The notes under the pieces were generated by a model that did no database searches, was not told where the DNA came from, and saw only the letters and a program-made list of their open reading frames with translations. From contig UZAE01001805.1 of assembly GCA_900617975.1 (NCBI GenBank), forward strand, positions 1-11,439: DNA of 11,439 bases, in the 5' to 3' direction. The position numbers were made by a program, and so were the translations under genes. Positions 1 through 8,125 of this stretch are shown one piece after another (position 1 is the first letter of the stretch; the number at the start of each line of letters is the position of its first letter). This DNA comes from Rodentolepis nana (taxonomy: Eukaryota > Platyhelminthes > Cestoda > Cyclophyllidea > Hymenolepididae).

Positions 1-20
1 GGGGGGGGGGGGGGGGGGGG
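1..20. repeat. Homopolymer G20 at window edge
   Basis: The window opens with 20 consecutive G. The run sits inside repeat copy 1 where other copies have a short GAGGAGG-like segment. Homopolymers of this length are error-prone in sequencing and assembly, so the true length is uncertain. Confidence 0.9.
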
Positions 21-270
21 AATGAACATCAAAGTGGGAAAAAGTGGATAGGGGGGGAATAGAAGAGTGATTCAAAGATGTCAAAGAGACAGACAAACAG
101 ACACAAAGATAGAAAAAAGGTGAGTGAGTACTGTGGAAGTAGAAGAATATGACATATAGTGGGGTGATGATGGTTTGAAGTTAGAATTCAACTGTCGACT
201 TATAGACTTTCCTTGCCATATGAGTATACGCTGCCCAGGGTGCACCACTTGGAGGTAAGTCTATAGCACT
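1..270 (+). repeat. Repeat family R, copy 1 (+), outer end cut by the window edge
   Basis: Copy 1 of the dispersed repeat R. In plus orientation it carries the family landmarks in order: a GAACATCAAAG block (24-34), a G-tract (51-57), a purine-rich GAGACAGACAAACAGACAC block (about 95-113), AATATGACATATAGT (about 146-160), then TATAGACTTT, TGAGTATACG, GGGTGCACCA and the terminal GGAGGTAAGTCTAT (251-264). The outer A+T-rich end lies before base 1 or has been lost. A run of 20 G (1-20) replaces the short GAGGAGG-like segment seen in other copies, so this copy has two G-tracts. It faces copy 2 (3831-4130) in inverted orientation. The family is unnamed as far as I can tell, and its boundaries come only from comparing the copies in this window. 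Confidence 0.85.
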
Positions 271-981
271 CCTTACTCATGAAAATTGACTATGGTAAAT
301 CAATGAAATAGCTTGAAGCAAACTCACTTTTGTCGTCCAACGCTTCTGATACGTTTCAACTTCAGGCAACGAGACTGCTAAACATTGTCGAAATGGTCTT
401 ACCTTGCAAAAATTTCAATGCTTTTGAAATAAAATGATCTATTCTCCATCACTTCATCTATTTAATAATTTTGTGTCCGTTCCGCCAGGAATTCTAACTA
501 AAGTTTATTAAATTGTGCCTGAAACTTTAAATTACTGTCCGTTTAGAGCCTTGTCACTCAGTCTTATGATAAAATATCAGAATTTCTGTTCAATTTCATC
601 AAACACCCAGAACCCATCCACATTAAACAAAAATAATAATAAATTTTAATGCTTATGCATCATGAAGTTTCATTATCTGAGTTGACGAGATAAACTTTCA
701 TTTAGTCAACTTTTCCCATCCAGATTTGAGTGTATCCTTAATACTAAAGCAAATACATTCCCAGAATTTTATAAAAATATGAATATGACACATGCCTTTC
801 TTTATATATTCCATAAATAATCGATAATTGTGCAGAGAAAAGTGTGAAAAATATCAATTCACGTATTTAAAATATTGTCGTCTTTGCTCGGCTTCATTTT
901 AAAACGGTATTTTAAGCTTCATAAACCAAAATCGATAGAGCAAATTTGTTGATATGCAATGTTTTTTATTAAACCAATTAG
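271..981. other. Unique A+T-rich spacer, no supported gene
   Basis: This is the spacer between repeat copy 1 and the first exon-like segment. I see no long open frame, RNA gene or repeat copy. A plus-strand open stretch (848-949) ends in TGA at 950-952 and a second opens in the same frame (953-1090, with an ATG at 959). Both are short enough to be chance. Confidence 0.5.
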
Positions 982-1049
982 TGAAGAAGATATAGAAAGT
1001 GATACCAGTTTTTTAGTTCTCAAGGCAGAAAATTTTACATGGCTTGGAA
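982..1049 (+). other. Candidate internal exon, unidentified product (hypothesis)
   Basis: This 68-nt open segment lies between an AG (980-981, after a T-rich stretch) and a strong donor-like GTGAGT (1050-1055). In the frame starting at 983 it reads EEDIESDTSFLVLKAENFTW followed by LG, with an NFT sequon. It ends one base into a codon (A1049). That fits the next candidate exon, which starts with CT and would complete ACT (Thr). The intron implied between them (1050-2697) contains the whole mariner element in antisense. I do not recognise the protein family. Against it: the acceptor is only moderate, open stretches this long are common by chance here, and no start codon or promoter is tied to it. 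Confidence 0.22.
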
Positions 1050-1117
1050 GTGAGTGTGACATCATATTATCGTCAAGGTGTTTGATCCAGTGACTTTTCA
1101 CAAACTTATTGATTGTA

Positions 1118-1147
1118 TTAGGTTGGCAACTAAGTCATTGCCGATTT
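1118..1147 (+). repeat. Mariner left terminal inverted repeat
   Basis: This 30-bp end matches the reverse complement of 2389-2418 at 26 of 30 positions, with mismatches at positions 3, 11, 23 and 27. It lies next to TA at 1116-1117. Being at the 3' side of the transposase frame, it is the element's 3' terminal repeat. It is the expected binding site for the transposase N-terminal domain. Confidence 0.93.
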
Positions 1148-1191
1148 CAAATAAGAAGGCAAGTTCGGAATTTTTGTTTAAAAATATAACT

Positions 1192-2238
1192 TTATTCAAT
1201 TAGATATTGGCCTTTCTTGTCGATGACCTTTTTCCATCGTTCTGGCAGAGTAAAAATTCCCCGTTCGTAAAATGTCTGGTCTTTGCTATTAAAAAACTGA
1301 ATTAGGTGTGATTCGACATCATCCGCGTTGTTAAAAATTTTACCATTTAAAGAATTTTGCATGGAACGAAACAAATGGTAATCCGAAGGCGCAAGGTGAG
1401 GGCTATATGGTGGGTGTGACAAAACATCCCAACCCAGTTCCAATAATTTTTGCCGAGTAACCAAAGATGTGTGGGGCCTTGCGTTATCATGATGGAAAAC
1501 AACACCCTTCCGCCGATTTGATAATGCCGGCCGCTTATCTTCAATTGCATCCATCCTTCAGTTTTTCCAGTTGTTCAACATACACATTTGAATTTATCGT
1601 TTGGTTCTGCGGCATGAGTTCAAAATACGAAATTCCTTTGTGATCCCACCAGACTGACAGCATAATCTTTTTTGGTGAATCTCTGCTGCTTTTGATACTG
1701 TTTGGGCTGGTTGATCTTGCTTCACCCATGATCTCTTGCGAGTAACATTGTTATAAACTATCCACTTTTCGTCGCCAGTAACTAGGTTCTTCAGAAATGG
1801 ATCATTCTCATTCTCATTGCGTTTCAGTAGCGGCGAATCACAGATGCTAATCCGTTGCGTCAAATGAATTTCCTTTAACTGGTGAGGGACCCATAAATCA
1901 AGTTTCTTGACATAACCAAGGGTATTTCATTTTTTTCAATGCATGTATGCGACACATTGAGCAGCTTCTCTGCAATATCTCGTGTTGTGCTGTAACGATT
2001 TGAATCGATAATGGCCTTGATATGGGTTTCATCCACTTCTACTGGGCGGCCAGATCGTTGTGAATTCATCAGTGAAAATCACCGGGACGAAATCTTTCAA
2101 ACCAATTTCGACACTGCCTTTCTTTTAAGGCTTCATCTCCATATACGGCACATAACTTCTTTTGTGCTTGCGATGCGTCTTGCCTTTTCGGAAGTAATAC
2201 AATAAAATGTGTCGGAAGTGCACGTCCTGTACTTTCAT
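1192..2238 (-). pseudogene. Mariner transposase, frameshifted relic
   Basis: This encoded a mariner transposase, the cut-and-paste DNA recombinase that binds the element ends and inserts at TA. The span from ATG (2238-2236) to the TAA at 1194-1192 is 1047 nt, close to the usual length of about 345 codons. The N-terminus starts MKVQDVHFRHILLYYFRKGK. Next come a helix-turn-helix region with AVYGDEALKERQC, the linker SGRPVEVDETH, and WVPHQL (usually WVPHEL). The DDE-type catalytic core is spread over three frames. Its acidic residues are the Asp of TGDEKW (1773-1771), the Asp of HHDNARPH (1488-1486) and the Asp of APSDYH (1383-1381). The last two are separated by 34 residues, the mariner D34D spacing. 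The frame breaks near 2178, 2065, 1930, 1680 and 1550. Other decay includes a duplicated Asn-Glu before DPF, an extra Leu in EKLLNVSH, and YSPHLAPSD in place of the usual YSPDLAPSD. The start was chosen because it gives the canonical N-terminus. A further upstream ATG in another frame (2278) does not. Confidence 0.93.
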
Positions 2239-2388
2239 TTTTAAATTGGGATAAAAACAAAACTAAAGAACTAAACAAAAAATTTTTTACTAATTAACAT
2301 AGAAGCCCATACAGTAAGAAAAAATATAGGTTAGATGCTCTGGCCACGTTAACAAAATAAATGGAAGTATAGAGTGAATCTGTCAACA

Positions 2389-2418
2389 AAAACGGAAATG
2401 ACTTAGTAGCCAACCCAA
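2389..2418 (-). repeat. Mariner right terminal inverted repeat
   Basis: This is the partner of the left repeat at 1118-1147 (26/30 identical on the opposite strand) and abuts TA at 2419-2420. It lies upstream of the transposase start, so the 150 bp between it and the ATG at 2238 would hold the element's promoter. No clear TATA or initiator can be assigned. Confidence 0.93.
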
Positions 2419-2697
2419 TAATTGCCACTGCATTAAGTAGTGTGTAACTCAGCCATCATTTCTGCTTGAAAATCGAATCGGAGGGAGATCTTAAGTGAGC
2501 TGGAGAATAGTCTTCTCAACTGATAGAGGGGAGTATTACATTATGTTGATTCTCGGGGTACAACCTATACAACTTCTGTGATCTGAATTCGGCACTCGAT
2601 GAACAAATTTAATTCCCTTGTACTATTGTTGAAATATTTTCGTTGTCAAACTGCCAACTGTTTAGGTGACCTTACTGTCCCTCTAACTAATTTGTAG

Positions 2698-2751
2698 CTA
2701 AGCCACTAACTTCTTCAGAAGATGAGAAAAAGCATTCCCATCGATCTAAAG
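2698..2751 (+). other. Candidate internal exon, polar Ser/Lys/Glu-rich segment (hypothesis)
   Basis: This 54-nt open segment follows CTCTAACTAATTTGTAG, which has a branch-point-like CTAAC and an AG at 2696-2697. It ends at AAAG before GTATTT (2752-2757). In phase 1 it reads KPLTSSEDEKKHSHRSK, a highly polar stretch typical of disordered linkers. It begins with CT, completing a codon from the 982-1049 candidate, and ends with a single G. That G joins AA at 2897-2898 to make GAA (Glu). Phases 0 and 2 hit a stop from this acceptor. A shorter version using AG at 2717-2718 would start at 2719 and read KMRKSIPIDLK in another frame. The 145-bp downstream intron would be short but ordinary. I do not recognise the protein. 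Confidence 0.25.
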
Positions 2752-2896
2752 GTATTTATCTTCTTGCACTGTGTGTAGTAGAATAGGTGATACGGCTAGT
2801 ATTCATAAAATCAGCCTCAAAATTATAACATCAGTTCAATAAAATTCTCATTTAAATGCGATAAGGATAATGCGACTATTTTTAACACACTTTCAG

Positions 2897-2986
2897 AATT
2901 TTTTGTGTGGTCTCAGGAGACTTTTTGGAGAGGAGGTGTTAGTGGGTGGGACCCCGCTGATATTGCTGAAATAAATAATTCCAACA
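2897..2986 (+). other. Candidate exon, Trp-rich segment, internal or 3'-terminal (hypothesis)
   Basis: An open segment follows TTTTTAACACACTTTCAG, a reasonable 3' splice site with AG at 2895-2896. After two bases completing a Glu codon it reads FFVWSQETFWRGGV and then SGWDPADIAEINNSN. If the donor-like GTATGT at 2987-2992 is used, the exon is 90 nt and phase 1 at both ends. If not, the frame runs on to TAA at 3013-3015 and this would be the last coding exon. Three Trp in about 20 residues is unusual for chance translation of A+T-rich DNA, which is the main reason to list it. No polyadenylation signal stands out just after the stop. Another frame from the same acceptor is also open (NFLCGLRRLFGEEV), so the reading frame is not secure. 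The protein family is not recognised. Confidence 0.25.
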
Positions 2987-3015
2987 GTATGTCTTTGCAA
3001 TTTGACAATAATTAA

Positions 3016-3502
3016 TGAACTCATTCTGTGCAAAGGTTTCGCACATTTTCAATTAATGCAGTCACATGGAACGCGTGCATATTTAAATTTTGATTTGCTC
3101 ATAATGAAAAAGTGGGTTAATTGTCACTTTGATATTTACCCACGGGAAGAGCCAATTCCAATGACTGAACGGGAAAAGGAGTAGAAAAGCCTTTTTGCCA
3201 GTAGAAAATACTTTTCAAATCTGAAATCCAATATTGACAACTTATTAAGCAAAAGTAAATTAATTAATGCAAAAAATAAATTTCTATGAGGTTGTTTTTT
3301 TCTTTAATCAAGCCTTTGTCGGAAAGCTTGTTATGTCTCAATCTAGCAAATGCTTTTTAACGCATTATTGGCCAAATTTAAATGCCAAATCTTATCGGGC
3401 TTTTGAGATCAAAGGATATTAAAAGTTGAGTTTAAACCGCATTAATAGCTAATACTGATTTTCCAAAACATAAATATTATTTGGAATCCTTACAAACTCT
3501 TA

Positions 3503-3503
<1 letters not shown>
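3016..3503. other. A+T-rich spacer with chance-level open frames
   Basis: No supported gene. A plus-strand open stretch at 2975-3181 (ending PREEPIPMTEREKE) and an ATG-initiated 51-codon frame at 3267-3422 are present. Neither has a homology signal that I recognise, and both lengths are expected by chance at this composition. Confidence 0.45.

Positions 3504-3534
<31 letters not shown>
3504..3534. repeat. (TA)n microsatellite
   Basis: A pure TA dinucleotide run of 31 bp in unique A+T-rich spacer. It is likely length-polymorphic and could form a cruciform when supercoiled. No other function is suggested. Confidence 0.97.
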
Positions 3535-3536
<2 letters not shown>

Positions 3537-3830
3537 CAAAAAAGATATCAAGAGAAGCTCAATTCTGTGGATTTAAAATTTCTTTTTGACTAATTTTTGA
3601 AAGCATAATTTGAGCAAAATTTTTCGCTAACTCTTTTCCTACCTATCAGTCTCCATTAATGGCCGTATAAAACAAAACCATAACTTGCTATTAAACCACA
3701 TTTGGTCATTCAGCTAATCCAAGTACCTCGTAATTATTTAAAGTACATCACAAACTTAGAGTGCCGCAGTGTAGATCGGATCATCTTTTTTAACTTTAAC
3801 TGCACTTTAAATACAAAAAAGCGGTGTGCG
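3535..3830. other. A+T-rich spacer, nothing recognised
   Basis: Unique sequence between the TA microsatellite and repeat copy 2. No open frame, RNA gene or repeat is supported. Confidence 0.5.
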
Positions 3831-4130
3831 ATAGACTTACTTCCACGTGGTGCACCCTAGGCAACGTATACTCATACGGCAAAAAAGTCTATTAACTGGC
3901 AGTTGACTTCTCAATTCAAACTACCATGACCTCACTGTATGTCTTAGTCGACCACTTTTACAGTATTCACCTTACCCTACTCTCTATCATTGTGCCTCTG
4001 TCTTTTACATCTGCAAATCACTCTTCGGTCCACCCTCTTGAACTTTGATGTTTCTCCCCTCGATGAAGTTCGAAGTCAGCTAAGGGCTAATGATAACTAT
4101 CAAAATGCCTTTCATTCGAAATAGATAAAT
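3831..4130 (-). repeat. Repeat family R, copy 2 (-)
   Basis: A full-length copy in minus orientation. On the plus strand it begins ATAGACTTACTTCCACGTGG (3831-3850). It continues with TGCACCCTAGGCAACGTATA, CTCATACGGCAAAAAAGTCT, the ACTGGCAGTTGACTT block, a pyrimidine-rich CTCTCTATCATTGTGCCTCTG stretch (about 3979-3999), GAAGTCAGCTAAGGGCTAAT, and the outer end GATAACTATCAAAATGCC followed by ATAGATAAAT. The G-tract region is reduced to CCACCCTC on this strand. The inner 62 bp (3831-3892) are bounded by ATAGACTT and AAGTCTAT in inverted orientation. Copies 1 and 2 form an inverted pair around the mariner and the exon candidates. Confidence 0.9.
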
Positions 4131-4701
4131 ACAAAACAAAACAAATACAAGAACTTGTAATAACTTTTGAAAGCAAATTAATGTTACAGACACTTTTTTG
4201 TTGGCTCAGAAGACTCCAATGCAGTAATATTTGCGTTGACAACTTTTCACTTGGAATGTAGTCATTCCTTAATTCGCTCTTGATAGAAGTTGAAAATTTA
4301 TTGACTTAATTTAAGCAAAAACAACCTGCTTTTTTGTGAAAATCGTTGGCTTACTCGTGCAGAATTAGGGTTCAATGACATTTACTGTGAGCGTGATGTC
4401 ACAACAGAAGCATTTTCGAAATTATTTGATTTGGTGTACGCTTTCCATGGATGTAAGACAAATTTGAGGACCATGAGATCAATGAGATGTGAATGTCACT
4501 TTCTTTCGCTTATCCAAGCCAACACGTTGTACGCTTTTTTCAAAAGCGCGATTCGATCTTCAACCGAAAAATCTCAAGGAATTGGGATTTAAAGACAAAT
4601 AGGTCCCAATTACTACAAAGGCTAGGTAGAAATTGTGCTTTCAAGATTGAAGTCTCCAATACTTATCCTTTTTACCGCTCAATGCATGCAATTTTAAAAG
4701 A
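4131..4701. other. A+T-rich spacer, nothing recognised
   Basis: Unique sequence between the outer ends of repeat copies 2 and 3. A plus-strand open frame starting near 4493 runs into copy 3 and looks like chance. No RNA gene or further repeat was seen. Confidence 0.5.
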
Positions 4702-5013
4702 TATTTATTTATATCAAATGACAGACTTTATGGTAGTTATTATTAGCCCTTAAGATGACTTCAGGCTTCACAGAGAAAAGGAACATCAAAGTCACAAAAG
4801 TTGGGGGGGGGGGGACAGAAGAGTGATTTAAAGATGTGAGAGAGACAGACACAAAGATAGAAAGTAGGGTATGGTGAGTACCGCGAAGGTGGTGGAATAT
4901 GACATACAGTGAGGTTATGGTAGTTTGAAATGAGAAGTCAACTGCTGGTTTAATGACTTTGTTGCCGTATGATTATACATTGCCCAGGTTGCACCACGTG
5001 GAGGTAAGCCTAT
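4702..5013 (+). repeat. Repeat family R, copy 3 (+)
   Basis: A full-length copy in plus orientation. Its outer end is ATTTATTTATATCAAATGAC. It is followed by TAGTTATTATTAGCCCTTAA, GACTTCAGGCTTCACAGAG, GAACATCAAAGTCACAAAAG, a G12 tract (4803-4814), GAGAGACAGACACAAAGATA, GGTGAGTA, GAATATGACATACAGTGAGG, AAGTCAACTGCTGGTT, TTGCACCACGTGG and the inner end GAGGTAAGCCTAT. Just inside, CCCATAATGA matches the sequence just inside copy 4 on the opposite strand. This supports copies 3 and 4 being two ends of one 2.6-kb unit. Confidence 0.9.
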
Positions 5014-5251
5014 CCCATAATGAAAGGTACTAATCCCCGTCAAAGTATAATCCTTAATAAGACTTTTCTTTCGATGGGGCAAAATACTTAAATTTGGACA
5101 TTATTTTTCTTGTTATGGAGACTGTTGACTGCCATTAGAAACAAGGCTACTTAGCCTATTTGACATACATCTGGGCTTCATTTGATAGTTATAGTCATGG
5201 TTTTATTGTGATAACAAAGTGATTTTAAATTGTTTCATTGGCAAGTGAATG

Positions 5252-5410
5252 CTTAATGCTTGAGAGAAAGTCAAAACAAACTTCATTTGCATAGGACTTG
5301 ACGTAAATTTGCCGTTTTATTTAACGAATGCAACTGCTTTTACTGTCGGTATTGTCAATACTATGATATGAGAAAAGAGTTGACAGTTTTGACTTTCTCT
5401 TGGCAATAAG
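5252..5410. repeat. Short inverted repeat, MITE-like or hairpin
   Basis: AGAGAAAGTCAAAAC (5263-5277) is perfectly repeated in inverted orientation at 5386-5400. The similarity continues imperfectly outward to about 5252 and 5410 (CTTAATGC versus CTTATTGC on the opposite strand). The 108-bp loop has no coding potential. It could be a small miniature transposon of about 160 bp or a chance foldback. No clear target-site duplication was found. Confidence 0.45.
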
Positions 5411-5472
5411 GGAGAAATTTTTTGCAGGTTTGGAAAAGCACAAACTAATTTCTAATATGTATATATATATAG

Positions 5473-6220
5473 GCGAGATATGTTGAAGATCTAATTGACT
5501 TTAGTATTTTGGTAGAAGTCAGATTGAAACAAACTCCGTTTCAAATGTGGAAATATATTTTAAACAAAACACTTAAAATAGGAGAAGTTAGTAACTCCGA
5601 CCAGATAATTGCAGAGAGGAATTTTAACACAGTCTGGAGAACCGAATTTTAACTGTGAAACAGAATTATAATATTGTCTACTTTAGCAGATTTCAACTAG
5701 CCTTTGAAAACAGTCAACGAAATTCGAGGCAAGATAAGTGGTGTCTTCAAACTTCAAGAGGTTTCTCAACCAGACTTTGCGACTAGGTTTAGAGAGTGGA
5801 AGAGAGATATTCAAACCATGGTCTTCAGATTATGCAAAGAAGGAATAGTCATATTCAGGACACAATCACGACTGATGTACTACGAGTCTAGAATATGCGG
5901 GGTAAATTCTTGATTGTGTTATCGGTTATTGACGGAATTAATGGGTGCAATCACTTCAAATATGTATCCATCAGGAGAAAGTGGACAATTCCTTGGATAG
6001 GTGTAGAGAGACTGAGATCATTGTGAGACAATGGCACATAAAAGGGATTCTCAGCAGGAACGAGCGCAGTCGCTTCCCATTTGCATTGGATGTAAGCGTT
6101 AAAGAAAGAAAGCAAGAAGGGTTTCCACTGGTTCATAATGCTATTATCTACATTTGGGTATGGCTTAGACGCAAACGATTATGGGTTTTGAAAGAGTGGT
6201 CAACCGGGAAGGAGGCTTAG
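5473..6220 (+). other. Cluster of open frames, possible pseudogene remnant
   Basis: Three plus-strand open segments cover most of this stretch. The first, 5473-5649, follows an AG and contains KQTPFQMWKYILNKTLKIGE. The second, 5701-5910, lies in the same frame and contains SQPDFATRFREWKRDIQTM. The third, 5945-6217, in another frame, contains RQWHIKGILSRNERSRFPF. Stops at 5650, 5656 and 5698 separate the first two. GGGGTAAATT at 5900-5909 could be a weak donor after the second. The segments lie inside the inverted pair of repeat copies 3 and 4. I recognise no family. A decayed cellular gene, cargo of an element or plain chance are all possible, with chance perhaps likeliest. Confidence 0.2.
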
Positions 6221-7003
6221 AGTACAACGTACCACCTTATATCCCTTTGAGGAGGCGTATTTAATTTATCTGGGTTTGCCTTTTAGTACTATGTGGAGTT
6301 TTGATTAATTTTTTGCTTCTTGGAAAAGAAACCTATTTGTTGCAAAACTACTGCCCTGCAAATTAGAACACATAAACAAACTCGCAAACTTTATTAGTAC
6401 ATGACAATATATAGTTTGATTTTAATTTTTTGAAGTGAAACTTATCGTTATTACCCAACCTTGCTCAAATAGAAAAGACCTATTTCCTTTATCTTAAACC
6501 ATCTTTGAGTGTTTAAGCCACCTTCATTTGTGATAGGTTCAAATTTTGAATTAGAGACCGTGTTAATTCTTCTTAAAATTCATCATTCAAATTTTGATTC
6601 CTCATTGAATGTTTACCTAGGTTTGCTTTAGGTAAATCTGCATAGGCGAGTTGTTCATTGAACACGCCTGATCTGGCCTTAATAGATAGGCATAAATGGA
6701 TATACCGCGTATTTGCTAGAGACAATGCCCATTATTTCAAAAAATTTACTCATTTTCAAACAGTTGACTTATTTGCTGTTCTTACCTGTTTTTTGGTTCT
6801 AAATATATAAATTATCTGAGAAGAAGTAATTTTGAAATACCGTCTGAGACTTTATCAAGGTTACATTTATTCTCCAGGTATTTAGGAAGAATTATGTCAA
6901 GTGAATGGAGTAAATATTGACCACCAATGGTACATTTTTAAATAAACTGTTGCTATGTAATTGCCCGTCTCCACGACTTTATTATTCTCATTATGGGGTG
7001 TCC
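6221..7003. other. A+T-rich spacer, nothing recognised
   Basis: Unique sequence. A small hairpin, TTTACCTA with TAGGTAAA, lies near 6611-6636 and is probably incidental. No open frame or RNA gene is supported. Confidence 0.5.
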
Positions 7004-7040
7004 TATAGACTTACTTCTACCTGGTGGAAGTAAGTCTATA
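7004..7040. repeat. 37-bp near-perfect palindrome inside repeat copy 4
   Basis: TATAGACTTACTTCTACC is followed, after one central base, by GGTGGAAGTAAGTCTATA. The two 18-base arms pair at 17 positions and form a G-T type mismatch at the other. Other copies lack it, so it arose within this copy. Confidence 0.9.
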
Positions 7041-7318
7041 CTCATACGCAAAAAAGTCTATTAACCGCCAGTTAAGTTCTGACTTCAGTCTCCCATGATC
7101 CCACTGCATGTCATATTCCACCACTTTCACGGTACTCAACTTATCTTTTCTCTGCCTTTGTGTCTGTCTGTCTCTTTTACTACTGTAAAGCACACTTATG
7201 TTACCCCCTCTCGAATTTTTCCCACTTTGATGTCCCTCCTCTCTGTGAAGCCCGAAATCAGCTAATATGCAAATAATTACCATCAAAACGTCTGCCAGTT
7301 GAAATAAATGAATAAATT
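7004..7318 (-). repeat. Repeat family R, copy 4 (-), with rearranged inner end
   Basis: A full-length copy in minus orientation. It keeps TACTCATACGCAAAAAAGTC, the AACCGCCAGTTAAGTT block, CCACTGCATGTCATATTCCA, a TTTGTGTCTGTCTGTCTCTT tract, CTCTGTGAAGCCCGAAATCA, and the outer end CATCAAAACGTCTGCCAGTT followed by AAATAAATGAATAAAT. The inner end is unusual. The GTGCACCCTGGGCAACG segment of other copies is missing, replaced by an inverted copy of the first 17 bp, giving a near-perfect palindrome (7004-7040). On the minus strand the copy is open for 89 codons, but other copies carry stops, so it is not called coding. Confidence 0.9.
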
Positions 7319-8100
7319 ATGCTCTCTATAAGTAACACATTATGCAATATTGCAAACCATCCTATCTCAGAACGTACTTCCTAATTGGATCAATATATTT
7401 GAATGTTATCTATTGAACAGGCAGTATTTATTTCTAACTCCAAGTTTGGGGACAAGAAATGATGGCTGATGGTTTTTGAGCAAATGCATCAAATTCCCAT
7501 CATCATCCCATCTCGCTATATTTGAAAACTATACCAGTAAAAATAAATGAGTCTAATAAGTACTTCCGAATAAAAAGCACATGATATCATTTTATTAATT
7601 GATAACTCTAGCTATCACTTCATATCTACGTCAAATAATTCATTATGCTCGCTTTTTCCATTAACCATAATTCAAGAATATTGCCTGAACCATTTCAACA
7701 CTAATTGGAAAGCCGATTCGAAAATATTCCACTCTCGTGCTTACTCTAAGATCTCCCAACTACACATCCGGAAGTCAATTATTTCATACCAAATTCTTTC
7801 AAATGTACAAAAGCTCTAAGCAGGGCATGCGTTCCTTTTTCATTTCTGGCAATTACTACCAACATTTGATAACTCAGTATTTCAAATTCAAAGAGAATTC
7901 AAGGCGGAACGATACTGCAAAGTATAGATAAAATTGCATCACCCAACGCCATTTCTTTCAAATAGTACAGTTTCTAATAATAATAGAATTTCCGCCAATA
8001 AAAACGTAAATGATCAGGAGGAAAATCAGGGTATTATCATCGACCGACAATTTAGCCAGTATTTTATGTTCGTCTGGGAGGGAGTAGTGCCAATTTGGTT
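7319..8100. other. A+T-rich spacer with chance-level open frames
   Basis: Unique sequence. An open stretch at 7737-7931 and another at 7934-8146 show no recognisable motif. The second ends in a Trp run created by the TGG microsatellite. No RNA gene was seen. Confidence 0.45.
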
Positions 8101-8125
8101 GTGGTGGTGGTGGTGGTGGTGGTGG
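8101..8125. repeat. (TGG)8 microsatellite
   Basis: Eight TGG units with no interruption, in G-rich plus-strand sequence. Likely length-polymorphic. Paired Gs at this spacing can form two-tetrad quadruplexes. Confidence 0.95.

Larger units (their letters stand above)
1118..2418 (-). mobile_element. Inactive mariner-family transposon (cecropia-like)
   Basis: This is a complete-length mariner of 1301 bp, as usual for the family. The ends TTAGGTTGGCAACTAAGTCA (left) and the reverse complement of the right end, TTGGGTTGGCTACTAAGTCA, form matched terminal inverted repeats. Both ends are flanked by TA (1116-1117 and 2419-2420), the target site that Tc1/mariner elements duplicate. The internal transposase reads on the minus strand and resembles, from memory of the family, cecropia-type mariners in its DEALKERQC, GDEKW and DNARPH blocks. 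Frameshifts show it cannot make its own transposase. It may still be mobilised in trans if the ends remain functional. If the neighbouring exon candidates are real, it sits antisense in their intron. Confidence 0.95.

Noticed and set aside
919..1101. Minus-strand 60-codon open frame opposite the 982-1049 candidate
   Set aside because: No motif and no start or splice context. The plus strand of the same stretch is at least as open.
3267..3422. ATG-initiated 51-codon plus-strand frame
   Set aside because: At this A+T content many open frames of this length are expected in 11 kb by chance, and nothing about its sequence or context sets it apart.
7017..7286. An 89-codon minus-strand open frame within repeat copy 4, containing LADFGLHREE, with a similar phrase in copy 6
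   Set aside because: The phrase recurs only because the repeat recurs. Other copies have stops or frameshifts in the same place, and no protein family is recognised. It is treated as repeat sequence.
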